Positions 24,906 through 33,437 of a stretch of 64,000 bases of DNA are shown in pieces. The notes under the pieces were generated by a model. The model made no database searches. It saw nothing but the letters and a program-made list of their open reading frames with translations, and was not told the DNA's origin. Position numbers and translations under genes: made by a program. This DNA is from Streptomyces sp. HB132 (GTDB lineage: Bacteria; Actinomycetota; Actinomycetes; Streptomycetales; Streptomycetaceae), in NCBI RefSeq assembly GCF_016909575.1, contig NZ_JAFBGA010000001.1:186001-250000 (forward strand), given 5' to 3'. Every line of letters begins with the position of its first letter. Position 1 is the stretch's first letter.

Positions 24906-25766
24906 ATGCGTATTCGTGCCACTGTCGCCGCCGTTTCCGGCGCCCTGGCTCTGTCCGCTCTCGCCGTTCCGGCGGCGCAGGCGGGCGACCGGGCTGTTCC
25001 GAGCCTGGACAAGCCCACTGCCGCCGAGGTGTTCGGCGTCACCAAGGCCCCGCTCGCGAGGTCGCGCGCCGCCGTGGCGGAGCCCGTGATCTCCAAGGTC
25101 GTCATCAACGGCGGCAAGGACATCGTCCTCGGCACCACGGCCTCGAAGAAGATCACCGTCTCGCTCACCGCCTCGCACCCCTCCGGCATCACGGACGCCT
25201 ACATCGACCTGTGGCACGGCTCGGACGTCGAGACGGACGTCGACGGCTGGGTGATTCCGAACGAGGATGTCGCGAACTGCACGAACTCCAGCGCCACCAC
25301 CGCCACCTGCAAGCTGACGATCACGATCGTCCCCGGCCAGGACCTGTACATGAACGCGCTGGCCGGCACCTGGCACGTCACCGCCGGCGCGCTCGCCGGT
25401 GACGACTCGTTCGCGTACGACGACTACTTCTCCAAGGCCCGCGTCCAGCGCCTCTCCAAGGTCACCGTCAACGCCGCCCCGGAGCCCGTCAAGAAGGGCA
25501 AGACCATCACGGTCACCGGCAAGCTGTCGCGCGCCAACTGGGAGACCGGCACGTACAAGGGCTACGCCGGTCAGTCGGTCAAGCTGCAGTTCCGCAAGAA
25601 GACCAGCAGCACCTACACCACGCTCAAGACCATCAAGTCGAGCAGCACCGGTGAGCTGAAGACCACCAGCACGGCGTCCGTGGACGGCTACTGGCGCTAC
25701 AGCTTCGCCGGTACGTCCACCACCCCGACCGTCACGGCCGCGGGTGACTTCGTCGACGTGAAGTAG
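24906..25766 (+). CDS. Secreted beta-rich protein, 286 aa
   Basis: A Sec signal peptide is evident (MRIRATVAAVSG, then ALALSALAVPAAQA, cleavage near residue 27). The mature protein is Thr/Ser/Lys-rich and beta-strand-like. The first region (about 60-180) contains the only two cysteines (VANCTNSS and TATCKLT), likely a disulfide; the second (about 195-286) looks like an Ig-like or bacterial surface domain (VTGKLSRANWETGTYKGYAGQSVKLQFRKK in outline). I do not recognise an enzyme active site; an extracellular structural or binding role is inferred. CTGGGGAAC just before ATG 24906 serves as Shine-Dalgarno. It converges on the P-type ATPase gene. Confidence 0.8.
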   Translation: MRIRATVAAVSGALALSALAVPAAQAGDRAVPSLDKPTAAEVFGVTKAPLARSRAAVAEPVISKVVINGGKDIVLGTTASKKITVSLTASHPSGITDAYIDLWHGSDVETDVDGWVIPNEDVANCTNSSATTATCKLTITIVPGQDLYMNALAGTWHVTAGALAGDDSFAYDDYFSKARVQRLSKVTVNAAPEPVKKGKTITVTGKLSRANWETGTYKGYAGQSVKLQFRKKTSSTYTTLKTIKSSSTGELKTTSTASVDGYWRYSFAGTSTTPTVTAAGDFVDVK

Positions 25767-25789
25767 CCGCAGGGCAAGCCCTTCACGAT

Positions 25790-28198
25790 CTATGTGGGAA
25801 AGCGGCGGCCGACCAGCCTCCAGGCCAGTTCCAGGACGGCCGCCGCGACCGCCGCGATCCCCACCGCGGCCCACGGCATGGTCGTCCCCACCAGCTTCAG
25901 CGCGAAGAAGTCCTGGAGCCACGGCACGGCGAGCACGACGAGGAAGCACAGGCCCATCGTCGCGACCAGGGCGATCCGCCACCACGTGTACGGGCGGGCG
26001 ATGATCGCCAGGACCCACATGGAGACCAGGAACAGAGTGAGCGTCGCCGCGCTCGTCTCCGCGTCCAGCGCCCCCGTACCGGCGTAGTGGTGTCGGGCCA
26101 GCAGGTAGGTGGTGAAGGTGGCCGCCGCCGCGATGGTCCCGGAGGGGACCGCGTAGCGCATGACACGGTGTACGAAGTGCGGCCGGGCCCGCTCCTTGTT
26201 GGGGGCGAGCGCGAGGAAGAACGCCGGGACGCCGATCGTCAGCGTGGACAGCAGCGTCAGGTGGCGCGGCAGGAACGGGTACTCCACCTGGAAGCACACC
26301 ACCAGGATCGCCAGCAGCACCGAGTAGACGGTCTTCGTCAGGAACAGGGTCGCGACCCGGGTGATGTTGCCGATGACCCGGCGGCCCTCGGCCACGACCG
26401 ACGGCAGCGTCGCGAAACTGTTGTTCAGCAGCACGATCTGGGCCACCGCGCGGGTCGCCTCGGAGCCCGAGCCCATCGACACCCCGATGTCGGCGTCCTT
26501 GAGCGCCAGCACGTCGTTGACGCCGTCACCGGTCATCGCGACCGTGTGCCCCCGTGACTGGAGGGCCCCGACCATGTCCCGCTTCTGCTGCGGGGTGACC
26601 CGGCCGAAGACCGCGTTGCGCTCGATCTCCGTCGCCATCTCGTCGCGGTCCTCGGGGAGGCGGCGGGCGTCCAGGGCGTGCTCGGCACCCGGCATCCCCA
26701 GCTTCTGGGCAACCGCGCCGACCGACACGGCGTTGTCGCCGGAGATGACCTTCGCCGCGACGTTCTGGTCGTCGAAGTAGGCCAGGGTCTGCCCGGCGTC
26801 GGGGCGCAGCCGCTGCTCCAGGACGACGAGCGCGGTGGGTACGGCCTCGGAGGCGGCGTCCGGGGCGTCCAGCTCGCCGCGCACCCGGGCGAGGAGCAGG
26901 ACCCGCAGCCCCTGCTCGTTGAGGTGCACGGTCTCCGTCAGGGCGGGGTCGTCCGGGGGCAGCAGCACGTCGGGGGCGCCGAGCAGCCAGGCGGAAGCGT
27001 CGCCGTCCCCCTCGGCGAAGGCGGCGCCGCTGTACTTGCGGGCCGAGGAGAAGGGCACGGCCTGTGTGACGTCCCAGCCCTCGCCGTCCGGACAGGCGTC
27101 GATGATGGCCTGGAGACTCGCGTTGGGCCGTGGGTCGGAGGCGCCGAGGGCGCCCAGGACCCGGCGTACGTAGTCCTCGTCGGAGTCGTTCAGCGGGCGG
27201 ACCTCGGTGACGTCCATGCCGCCCTCGGTGAGGGTCCCCGTCTTGTCCAGGCAGACGATGTCGACCCGTGCCAGACCCTCGATGGCGGGAAGCTCCTGCA
27301 CCAGGCACTGCTTGCGGCCGAGCCGGATGACACCGATCGCGAAGGCCACCGAGGTGAGCAGGACCAGGCCCTCGGGGATCATCGGGACGATGCCGCCGAC
27401 CGTGCGGGCGACGGAGTCCTTGAAGTTGCTGTCCTTGACGACCAGCTGGCTGATGATCAGTCCGATCGCCGTCGGCACCATCATCCAGGTCACGTACTTG
27501 AGGATCGTGCTGATCCCGCTGCGCAGTTCGGACCGGACGAGGGTGAAGCGGGACGCCTCCTCGGCGAGCTGCGCGGCGTACGCCTCGCGGCCGACCCTGG
27601 TGGCGGTGAACGCCCCGCCGCCCGCGACGACGAAACTGCCGGACATCACCGGGTCGCCGGGCCGCTTGACGACGGGGTCGGCCTCGCCGGTCAGCAGTGA
27701 CTCGTCGATCTCCAGGCTGTCCGCCTCGACGACGGTGCCGTCGACGACGGCCTTGTCACCGGGACCCAGCTCGACCAGGTCACCGAGGACGATCTCGGAC
27801 ACGGAGACCTCGGCGGCGGCTCCGTCGCGCCGCACGGTCGGTTTCGCCTCGCCGATGACGGCGAGGCTGTCCAGGGTCTTCTTGGCGCGCCATTCCTGGA
27901 CGATGCCGATGCCCGTGTTGGCGATGATCACGAAGCCGAACAGGCTGTCCTGGATCGGCGCGACGAACAGCATGACGACCCAGAGCACCCCGATGATCAG
28001 GTTGAACCGGGTGAGGACGTTCGCGCGGACGATCTCGGTGACGGAGCGGGACGAGCGGACCGGTACGTCGTTGACCTCGCCCCGTGCGACCCGTTCGGCG
28101 ACCTCCGCGGTGGTCAGGCCCCCCGGTGGCGCGGGAGCGGGGGAGGTCGGTACGGGGTCCGGTCGCTCACCGGAGGAGTCGAGTGCCCGCTGCGTCAT
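25790..28198 (-). CDS. P-type cation ATPase, CtpE-like
   Basis: The 802-residue protein has all P-type signatures: actuator motif LLTGEAD (168-174), the membrane motif PEGL (275-278), the phosphorylation motif DKTGTLTE (318-325), KVISGDN and the hinge TGDGVNDVLALKDADIG. PEGL in M4 with the short N-terminus and QELPAIEGLARVDIVCLDKTG closely resembles mycobacterial CtpE, a calcium-uptake/homeostasis pump needed for cell-surface integrity, rather than heavy-metal pumps (no CPx motif, no metal-binding N-terminus). Substrate calcium is inferred from that resemblance. There are about ten membrane helices, four of them in the C-terminal part. Confidence 0.88.
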   Translation of the reverse strand: MTQRALDSSGERPDPVPTSPAPAPPGGLTTAEVAERVARGEVNDVPVRSSRSVTEIVRANVLTRFNLIIGVLWVVMLFVAPIQDSLFGFVIIANTGIGIVQEWRAKKTLDSLAVIGEAKPTVRRDGAAAEVSVSEIVLGDLVELGPGDKAVVDGTVVEADSLEIDESLLTGEADPVVKRPGDPVMSGSFVVAGGGAFTATRVGREAYAAQLAEEASRFTLVRSELRSGISTILKYVTWMMVPTAIGLIISQLVVKDSNFKDSVARTVGGIVPMIPEGLVLLTSVAFAIGVIRLGRKQCLVQELPAIEGLARVDIVCLDKTGTLTEGGMDVTEVRPLNDSDEDYVRRVLGALGASDPRPNASLQAIIDACPDGEGWDVTQAVPFSSARKYSGAAFAEGDGDASAWLLGAPDVLLPPDDPALTETVHLNEQGLRVLLLARVRGELDAPDAASEAVPTALVVLEQRLRPDAGQTLAYFDDQNVAAKVISGDNAVSVGAVAQKLGMPGAEHALDARRLPEDRDEMATEIERNAVFGRVTPQQKRDMVGALQSRGHTVAMTGDGVNDVLALKDADIGVSMGSGSEATRAVAQIVLLNNSFATLPSVVAEGRRVIGNITRVATLFLTKTVYSVLLAILVVCFQVEYPFLPRHLTLLSTLTIGVPAFFLALAPNKERARPHFVHRVMRYAVPSGTIAAAATFTTYLLARHHYAGTGALDAETSAATLTLFLVSMWVLAIIARPYTWWRIALVATMGLCFLVVLAVPWLQDFFALKLVGTTMPWAAVGIAAVAAAVLELAWRLVGRRFPT

Positions 28199-28335
28199 GA
28201 TTCCGACCGTACGGGCGGACGGTGCGGTTCACCCCCCGGGCGCCGGAAGATCCGACCCGGGGAGGAGCGGAATGGTCCCCTGGTCGTACGCGGACGACCC
28301 TCCGGAGCGGGCGGCCGGACAGGAGCGGGGGCGCG

Positions 28336-28623
28336 TCAGTGACGCGCGGTGCCCGGCGTGGACTCCTCGGCGGCGGCCTGTGCGGCGGCCCGCTTGATCG
28401 CCGCGTCCCGGCCGCGGACCAGCCAGATACCGATGAGGCCCAGTCCGGCGCCGGCCAGGCAGACCCAGATCCACCAGGCGTGACCGCGGTCGTCGAACCA
28501 GCCGTAGAAGGGGACCTGCACGAGGAAGAGGACGAACCAGAGGATCGTGCCGCCGGTGATGGTGGCGACGACGGGGCCCTCCAGGGGCTCGGGCGCCTCG
28601 TGTTTCGGTGTCCACTTCTGCAT
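28336..28623 (-). CDS. DUF2530 family membrane protein
   Basis: 95 residues with two hydrophobic helices (TITGGTILWFVLFLVQVPFYGW and AWWIWVCLAGAGLGLIGIWLV) joined by a short polar turn (FDDRGH), and an Ala/Lys-rich cytosolic tail. EPLEGPVVATITGGTILWFV is the DUF2530 pattern. No function is known. The start lies 189 bp from the divergent NCS2 permease gene. Confidence 0.82.
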   Translation of the reverse strand: MQKWTPKHEAPEPLEGPVVATITGGTILWFVLFLVQVPFYGWFDDRGHAWWIWVCLAGAGLGLIGIWLVRGRDAAIKRAAAQAAAEESTPGTARH

Positions 28624-28812
28624 GCGGTCAGTCTAGAGCTGTCCCCGGCCGGGGCGCCGCGGGCCAGTCGGCTCAAGGGTCTACGCGCGGAGATAGCGAT
28701 CTTTCGCTTATGTATTCATACTGAATCTGCTTGCGGGTGACTCGATTTATTCGTGTGAACATCCAAATCTGTCTGATTTTCATCCCCCTCGATGCACGAC
28801 TGAAGGTCCTAC
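28624..28812 (+). promoter_or_regulatory. AT-rich divergent promoter region before the purine permease
   Basis: Positions about 28690-28790 are conspicuously AT-rich for this genome (for example CTTATGTATTCATACTGAAT and CGATTTATTCGTGTGAACAT). Several -10-like hexamers (TATGTA, TTTATT) occur. I see no purine-riboswitch core and no strong long palindrome. GAAGG at 28802-28806 is the Shine-Dalgarno of the permease. Confidence 0.5.
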
Positions 28813-30264
28813 ATGTCCTCCTCGGCCACCGCTCCGGTCGATCAGCCGCCGACGCCGCAGCAGCCCCACGGCGTCCTTGATCGTTACTTCAAGATCTCCG
28901 AGCGGGGGTCGACGGTCGCGCGAGAGGTCCGTGGTGGTTTCGCCACGTTCTTCGCGATGGCGTACATCATCGTGCTCAACCCGATCATCCTCGGCAGCGC
29001 GAAGGACATGTACGGGCACCAGCTCGACGGGGGCCAGCTCGTCACGGCCACCGTGCTGACGGCCGCGTTCTCCACGCTCCTGATGGGTGTCATCGGCAAC
29101 GTGCCGATCGCGCTCGCCGCCGGCCTCGGCGTCAACACCGTCGTCGCCCTCCAGCTCGCCCCCCGGATGAGCTGGCCGGACGCGATGGGCATGGTCGTCC
29201 TCGCGGGCATCGTCGTGATGCTGCTGGTCGCGACCGGGCTGCGCGAGCGGGTGATGAACGCCGTGCCGCGCTCGCTCCGCAAGGGCATCGCGATGGGCAT
29301 CGGCCTCTTCGTGCTGCTGGTCGGCCTGGTCGACTCGGGCTTCGTCTCCCGTATCCCGGACGCCGCGCACACCACGGTGCCGCTCCAGCTCGGCGCCGAC
29401 GGCCACCTCAACGGCTGGCCCGTCCTGGTCTTCGTCCTCGGCACGCTGCTGACCCTGGCGCTGATCGTCCGAAAGGTACCGGGAGCGATCCTGCTCTCCA
29501 TCGTCGTCATGACGGTGGTCGCACTGGTCATCGACGCGGTCGCGGACCTGCCCGCCGGCGCCTGGGGTCTGACCGTTCCGGAGTGGCCGGGCAATCCCGT
29601 CTCGTCCCCGGACTTCGGCCTGGTGGGTGAGGTCAGCCTGCTCGGCGGCTTCAGCAAGGTCGGTTATCTGACCGGCGTCCTCTTCGTCTTCACCGTGCTG
29701 CTGTCCTGCTTCTTCGACGCGATGGGCACCATCCTCGGCGTCGGCGACGAGGCGAAGCTGATGGACAAGGACGGCAACTTCCCGGGCATCAACAAGGTCC
29801 TGCTCGTCGACGGTGTCGCCGTCGCCGCGGGTGGCATCACCTCCTCCTCGGCCTCGACCTGCTTCGTGGAGTCCACGGCGGGCGTCGGTGAGGGTGCCCG
29901 GACCGGGCTCGCGAGCGTGGTGAGCGGGCTGCTCTTCACGGTGGCGCTGTTCCTGACGCCGCTGGCGACGATGGTCCCCTCGCAGGCGGCCACCCCGGCA
30001 CTGATCGCGGTCGGGTTCCTGATCCTCGCGGGCAACGTGCGGGACGTCGACTGGAGCGACTTCACGCTCGCCATCCCGGCCTTCCTGGCCATGCTGATGA
30101 TGCCGCTCACGTACTCGATCACCAACGGCATCGGCATCGGCTGCATCGCCTTCAGTGCGATGCGCCTGGCGGCCGGCCGCGGCAGGGAGGTCCCGGCGGC
30201 CATGTACGTGGTGTCCGCGGTCTTCGTCTTCTACTACGCGATGCCGGCGCTCGGCCTCACGTAG
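28813..30264 (+). CDS. NCS2 family nucleobase permease (guanine/hypoxanthine type)
   Basis: 483 residues, about 12-14 membrane helices, of the AzgA/PbuG branch of NCS2 proton symporters. Diagnostic features are FFAMAYIIVLNPIILG near the start, NVPIALAAGLGVNTVVA, CFFDAMGTILGVGDEA and ITSSSASTCFVESTAGVGEGARTGLASVV, the last two carrying the substrate-site Asp/Glu residues. The expected substrates are hypoxanthine, guanine or adenine; the branch is usually specific for these rather than uracil or xanthine. There is no adjacent purine-catabolism gene here to narrow the choice. Confidence 0.92.
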   Translation: MSSSATAPVDQPPTPQQPHGVLDRYFKISERGSTVAREVRGGFATFFAMAYIIVLNPIILGSAKDMYGHQLDGGQLVTATVLTAAFSTLLMGVIGNVPIALAAGLGVNTVVALQLAPRMSWPDAMGMVVLAGIVVMLLVATGLRERVMNAVPRSLRKGIAMGIGLFVLLVGLVDSGFVSRIPDAAHTTVPLQLGADGHLNGWPVLVFVLGTLLTLALIVRKVPGAILLSIVVMTVVALVIDAVADLPAGAWGLTVPEWPGNPVSSPDFGLVGEVSLLGGFSKVGYLTGVLFVFTVLLSCFFDAMGTILGVGDEAKLMDKDGNFPGINKVLLVDGVAVAAGGITSSSASTCFVESTAGVGEGARTGLASVVSGLLFTVALFLTPLATMVPSQAATPALIAVGFLILAGNVRDVDWSDFTLAIPAFLAMLMMPLTYSITNGIGIGCIAFSAMRLAAGRGREVPAAMYVVSAVFVFYYAMPALGLT

Positions 30265-30300
30265 GCGCGTACCCCTCCACCCCCACGGGGCGGATTCCCG

Positions 30301-30516
30301 TCAGGTGACCCGATCGGCCGGGTCACCGTGGCGGGGGTCCGCCCCGTAGAACTTCTCCGTCTCGTCGACGGCCGCGTGGAAGCGCTCGTCGAAGTCGTCG
30401 CGGACGAGCGTCCGGACCACGTAGTCCTGGACGGTCATGCCGCGTCTGGCGGCGTGCCGGCGGAGCCGCTCGAGCAGCTCACCGTCTATGCGCAGGCTGA
30501 GCACTGTCGATCCCAT
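30301..30516 (-). CDS. Ribbon-helix-helix protein (solo antitoxin-like)
   Basis: About 71 residues. TVLSLRIDGELLERLRRHAARRGMTVQDYVVRTL is a typical ribbon-helix-helix DNA-binding domain as in CopG/VapB-type antitoxins, and the C-terminal half (DDFDERFHAAVDETEKFYG) is acidic like a toxin-neutralising tail. No toxin gene is adjacent on either side, so it is either an orphan antitoxin or a small regulator. ATG 30516 starts the conserved part; ATG 30540 would add eight residues with a weak GAGAGG upstream. Confidence 0.7.
   Translation of the reverse strand: MGSTVLSLRIDGELLERLRRHAARRGMTVQDYVVRTLVRDDFDERFHAAVDETEKFYGADPRHGDPADRVT
30304..30327. terminator. Hairpin at 3' end of permease and RHH genes
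   Basis: GGTGACCCG (30304-30312) pairs with CGGGTCACC (30319-30327) around ATCGGC. It overlaps the last codons of the RHH gene and lies 39 bp after the permease stop, so it can serve the permease transcript. Confidence 0.55.
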
Positions 30517-30619
30517 GCCAAGCAGAGTCGCGGCACACATGGGCCTCTCGCGGCTCTTTCCGCCTCATACTCACTCGTTCGGGTGATCAGTTTCTCGCGC
30601 GTGTACCACCGGCTGGTAT

Positions 30620-30632
30620 TTAGCACAGCTAA
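30620..30632. promoter_or_regulatory. MarR-type operator TTAGCACAGCTAA
   Basis: TTAGC-ACA-GCTAA is a perfect inverted repeat 18 bp before the MarR start. TACGCT at 30638-30643, 7 nt before ATG 30651, is the likely -10 of a leaderless transcript, so a repressor at this site would cover the promoter. Autoregulation by the MarR protein is inferred. Confidence 0.7.
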
Positions 30633-30650
30633 TGAGTTACGCTAAGCAAC

Positions 30651-31091
30651 ATGCCTGACCTGATCCACGACGGCGACAGTGCGGCCGCCGTGAGCTCCCT
30701 TCGCTCCGCCGTGATGCTGCTGGGCCGGCGCCTGAAGCACCAGCGCGTCGACGAGTCGCTGAGCCCCACAGAGATGTCGGTGCTCGGCACCCTCGCCCGT
30801 TGCGGTTCCGCCACTCCCGGTGAGCTGGCCCGCAAGGAGCACGTGCAGCCGCCGTCGATGACCCGCATCGTCGCGCTGCTGGAAGCCAAGGGGCTGGTCA
30901 GACTGGACCCGCACCCCGATGACCGTCGGCAGAAGATGGTCAGCCGGACCGAGCAGGCGGAAGCCATGCTCGCCGAGAGCCGCTCCAAGCGGAACGCCTG
31001 GCTGGCCGATCTCGCCGAGGGCCTGGACGAGGACGAGTGGGAGAAGCTACGGGCCGCAGCGCCCGTGCTGGAGAAGCTCGCCCACCTCTGA
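30651..31091 (+). CDS. MarR family transcriptional regulator
   Basis: 146 residues with the MarR winged helix: MSVLGTLARCGSATPGELARKEHVQPPSMTRIVALLEAKGLV followed by the wing RLDPHPDDRRQKMVSRTEQ (DxRxxxV pattern). Regulators of this family usually repress an adjacent efflux gene and release DNA on binding a phenolic or drug-like ligand. The MFS gene starts 100 nt downstream in the same direction. No Shine-Dalgarno sequence is present and the start is predicted to be leaderless. Confidence 0.93.
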   Translation: MPDLIHDGDSAAAVSSLRSAVMLLGRRLKHQRVDESLSPTEMSVLGTLARCGSATPGELARKEHVQPPSMTRIVALLEAKGLVRLDPHPDDRRQKMVSRTEQAEAMLAESRSKRNAWLADLAEGLDEDEWEKLRAAAPVLEKLAHL

Positions 31092-31191
31092 TCCGGCCGG
31101 GCGGGCGGGCCCGCGGAACGCGGCCCCGCACCGCCCGCCGTCACGTCCTCGTCAGCACGTACGCCGTATACGCCCGAGGAGGCGAACCCTT

Positions 31192-32526
31192 TTGAGTACG
31201 GGATCCGGAGCAGACTCCGCCCCCGCACCGACTTCCACCCACGAGAGCAAGACCGGCGGGACCTTCTCGTCGCTGAAGATCCGTAACTACCGCCTGTTCG
31301 CCACGGGCGCCGTGATCTCCAACACCGGTACCTGGATGTCCCGCATCACGCAGGACTGGCTCGTCCTGAGCCTCACCGGGTCCGCCGCCGCCGTCGGCAT
31401 CACCACGGCCCTCCAGTTCCTCCCGATGCTGCTCTTCGGCCTGTACGGCGGGGTCATCGCCGACCGGCTCCCGAAGCGGCGTCTGCTGCTCATCAGCCAG
31501 GCGGCACTCGGCCTGTGCGGCGTCGCTCTCGCCGTCCTGACCCTCTCCGGCGTCGTCGAGGTCTGGCATGTCTACCTGATCGCCTTCCTGCTCGGCATGG
31601 TCACCGTCGTCGACAACCCGGCGCGCCAGTCGTTCGTCTCCGAGATGGTCGGCCCCGCGCAGCTGCGCAACGCGGTCAGCCTGAACTCGGCGAACTTCCA
31701 GTCCGCCCGGCTCATCGGCCCCGCCGTCGCGGGTGTCCTGATCACGACGGTCGGCAGCGGCTGGGCCTTCATGTTCAACGGGCTGTCGTTCATCGCCCCG
31801 CTCGTCTGCCTGCTCATGATGCGTACGAGCGAGCTCCACGCGTCCGTGACCGTGAAGCGGGCCAAGGGACAGCTGCGCGAGGGCCTGCGCTACGTGTCCG
31901 GCAAGCCCGAGCTGATCTGGCCGATCGTCCTGGTCGGCTTCGTCGGCACCTTCGGCTTCAACTTCCCGATCTTCCTGACGGCCTTCGCGGACGAGATCTT
32001 CGACGGCGGCGCCGGGATGTACTCGTTCTTCAACATCCTCATGGCGGCCGGCTCCCTGGCCGGGGCGCTGCTCGCGGCCCGCCGCCGCTCCTCGCGGCTG
32101 CGGATGCTGGTGGCCGCGGGCACCCTGTTCGGTGCCCTGGAGATCGTCGCGTCGCTGTCGCCGTCCGTCTGGCTCTTCTCGCTGCTGCTCGTCCCGATCG
32201 GCATGATCGGCCTGACGACCAACATCAGCGCCAACACGAGCGTCCAGATGGCCGCGGACCCGGAGATGCGGGGCCGGGTGATGAGCCTCTACATGATGGT
32301 CTTCGCCGGGGGCACACCGGTGGGCGCCCCGATCGTCGGCTGGATCAGCGACGTCTACGGCGCCAGGACGGGCATGGCGGCCGGAGGCACGATCTCCATG
32401 CTCGCCGCGCTCGGTGTGGGCTTCGCCCTGACGCGCGTCGGGGGCCTGCGCCTCAAGCTCGACCTGCGCCCGGGCCGCCCGCACGTGCGGTTCGTCCCAC
32501 GCGAGCAACTGGCTACGGCTGCCTGA
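31192..32526 (+). CDS. MFS efflux transporter, TTG start
   Basis: The 444-residue protein has about 12 membrane helices and the MFS_3/EntS-type motifs FATGAVISNTGTWMSRITQDWLV and YGGVIADRLPKRRLL (loop 2-3 motif), DNPARQSFVSEMV, and a final cytosolic tail. Likely a drug or siderophore exporter. GAGGAGG at 31176-31182 lies 9 nt before TTG 31192, which decides the start; no ATG or GTG lies in a better place. The MarR gene upstream and shared operon suggest induction by the exported compound. Confidence 0.9.
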   Translation: MSTGSGADSAPAPTSTHESKTGGTFSSLKIRNYRLFATGAVISNTGTWMSRITQDWLVLSLTGSAAAVGITTALQFLPMLLFGLYGGVIADRLPKRRLLLISQAALGLCGVALAVLTLSGVVEVWHVYLIAFLLGMVTVVDNPARQSFVSEMVGPAQLRNAVSLNSANFQSARLIGPAVAGVLITTVGSGWAFMFNGLSFIAPLVCLLMMRTSELHASVTVKRAKGQLREGLRYVSGKPELIWPIVLVGFVGTFGFNFPIFLTAFADEIFDGGAGMYSFFNILMAAGSLAGALLAARRRSSRLRMLVAAGTLFGALEIVASLSPSVWLFSLLLVPIGMIGLTTNISANTSVQMAADPEMRGRVMSLYMMVFAGGTPVGAPIVGWISDVYGARTGMAAGGTISMLAALGVGFALTRVGGLRLKLDLRPGRPHVRFVPREQLATAA

Positions 32527-32539
32527 GCCGTCCCGCGTG

Positions 32540-32570
32540 CGCCGCCCCCTTCTCGCCGAAGGGGGCGGCG
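32540..32570 (+). terminator. Strong intrinsic terminator after the MarR-MFS operon
   Basis: CGCCGCCCCCTTC (32540-32552) and GAAGGGGGCGGCG (32558-32570) form a perfect 13-bp stem over TCGCC, followed by the T-rich TTCTCGTT. It starts 14 nt after the MFS stop. Confidence 0.9.
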
Positions 32571-32709
32571 TTCTCGTTCCCCGGCCCCCGGCCCCCGGTC
32601 CCCGAGGGGAGCCGGCCGCCGCCGGCGAGAGGACCGTGCCGGTGAGGCCGATCGCGGCGCCGAGAGGGCCCGTCCTCCGGGCACGCGGGGACGCTGGGAC
32701 ACTCGGCCC

Positions 32710-33291
32710 ATGAGCAGCCGCCCCAGCCAGAGACTCTTCGCCGCCGTCCTGCCGCCCGAGCCCGCCGCCGATGAGCTGGCCGGGGCCGTCGCCCCGCTGC
32801 ACGAGCTGCCCGGGGCGCTGAACCTCCGCTGGACCGCGCGGGCCGGCTGGCACTACACGCTGGCCTTCCTCGGGAACGTCGACGAGGAGCTGCTGCCGGA
32901 GTTGTACTCCCGGCTGGAGCGGGCCGCGCACCGGACCGAGCCGTTCCCGCTGCGCATCCACGGCAGCGGCCGGTTCGACGGGCGGGCGTTCTGGGCGGGG
33001 GCGGAGGGCGGCCTCGACACGATGCGGCTGCTGGCGCAGCGCACCCACGCCGCCGCGCGCAGGTCCGGGGTGGAGATGGAGGCGCATCGCCGCTACACCC
33101 CGCACCTCACCCTGGCCCGCAGCAGGGTCCCGGCCGACCTGGCGCCGTACACGGCGGCGCTGGAGGGCTTCGAGGGCACGGAGTGGGAGGCCGCCGAGCT
33201 CAGTCTCGTACGCAGCGACCTGCCGGTGGACGGGGTGCCGGGGGAACAGCCGCGGTACGAGGTCGTGCGGGCCTGGCCGCTCGGCCGGTGA
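32710..33291 (+). CDS. thpR: RNA 2',3'-cyclic phosphodiesterase ThpR
   Basis: 193 residues of the 2H phosphoesterase superfamily, formerly called 2'-5' RNA ligase. Both catalytic HxT motifs are present: HYTLAFLG (about 48-55) and HLTLARSR (about 117-124). The enzyme opens 2',3'-cyclic phosphates on RNA ends, and a role in RNA processing is assumed. RLFAAVLPP at the start is characteristic. No close Shine-Dalgarno sequence is seen; GACACT lies 6 nt before the ATG. Confidence 0.92.
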   Translation: MSSRPSQRLFAAVLPPEPAADELAGAVAPLHELPGALNLRWTARAGWHYTLAFLGNVDEELLPELYSRLERAAHRTEPFPLRIHGSGRFDGRAFWAGAEGGLDTMRLLAQRTHAAARRSGVEMEAHRRYTPHLTLARSRVPADLAPYTAALEGFEGTEWEAAELSLVRSDLPVDGVPGEQPRYEVVRAWPLGR

Positions 33292-33313
33292 GCGGGGCGG
33301 TTACGCTCGTGGG

Positions 33314-33403
33314 GTGGACCCGAAGACCAGAAACCGCATCATGGCCGCCGTGCTCGTGCTGATGTTCGTCGTCGTGGCGGCGGCCTCCGCCCTCGGAGGC
33401 TGA
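33314..33403 (+). CDS. 29-residue single-helix membrane peptide
   Basis: Too short for ordinary gene finders, but GTG 33314 opens a frame of 29 codons with strong G/C third positions: a charged start (VDPKTRNR), one membrane helix (IMAAVLVLMFVVVAAASALGG) and TGA at 33401-33403. Small single-helix proteins with the same layout are annotated in Streptomyces as transporter-associated peptides (SGM_5486 family); the resemblance is in layout only. TACGCT at 33302-33307 lies 6 nt upstream of the GTG, as at other leaderless starts here. Confidence 0.6.
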   Translation: MDPKTRNRIMAAVLVLMFVVVAAASALGG

Positions 33404-33437
33404 ACCCCGGGGCGGAGGCCGCACGCGCGCCGCGTTC

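Noticed and set aside
28624..28812. Purine riboswitch before the NCS2 permease
   Set aside because: No conserved three-way junction or loop-loop elements; only AT-rich DNA is visible.
31141..33105. 654-codon minus-strand frame over the MFS and thpR genes
   Set aside because: A shadow of two well-identified plus-strand genes.
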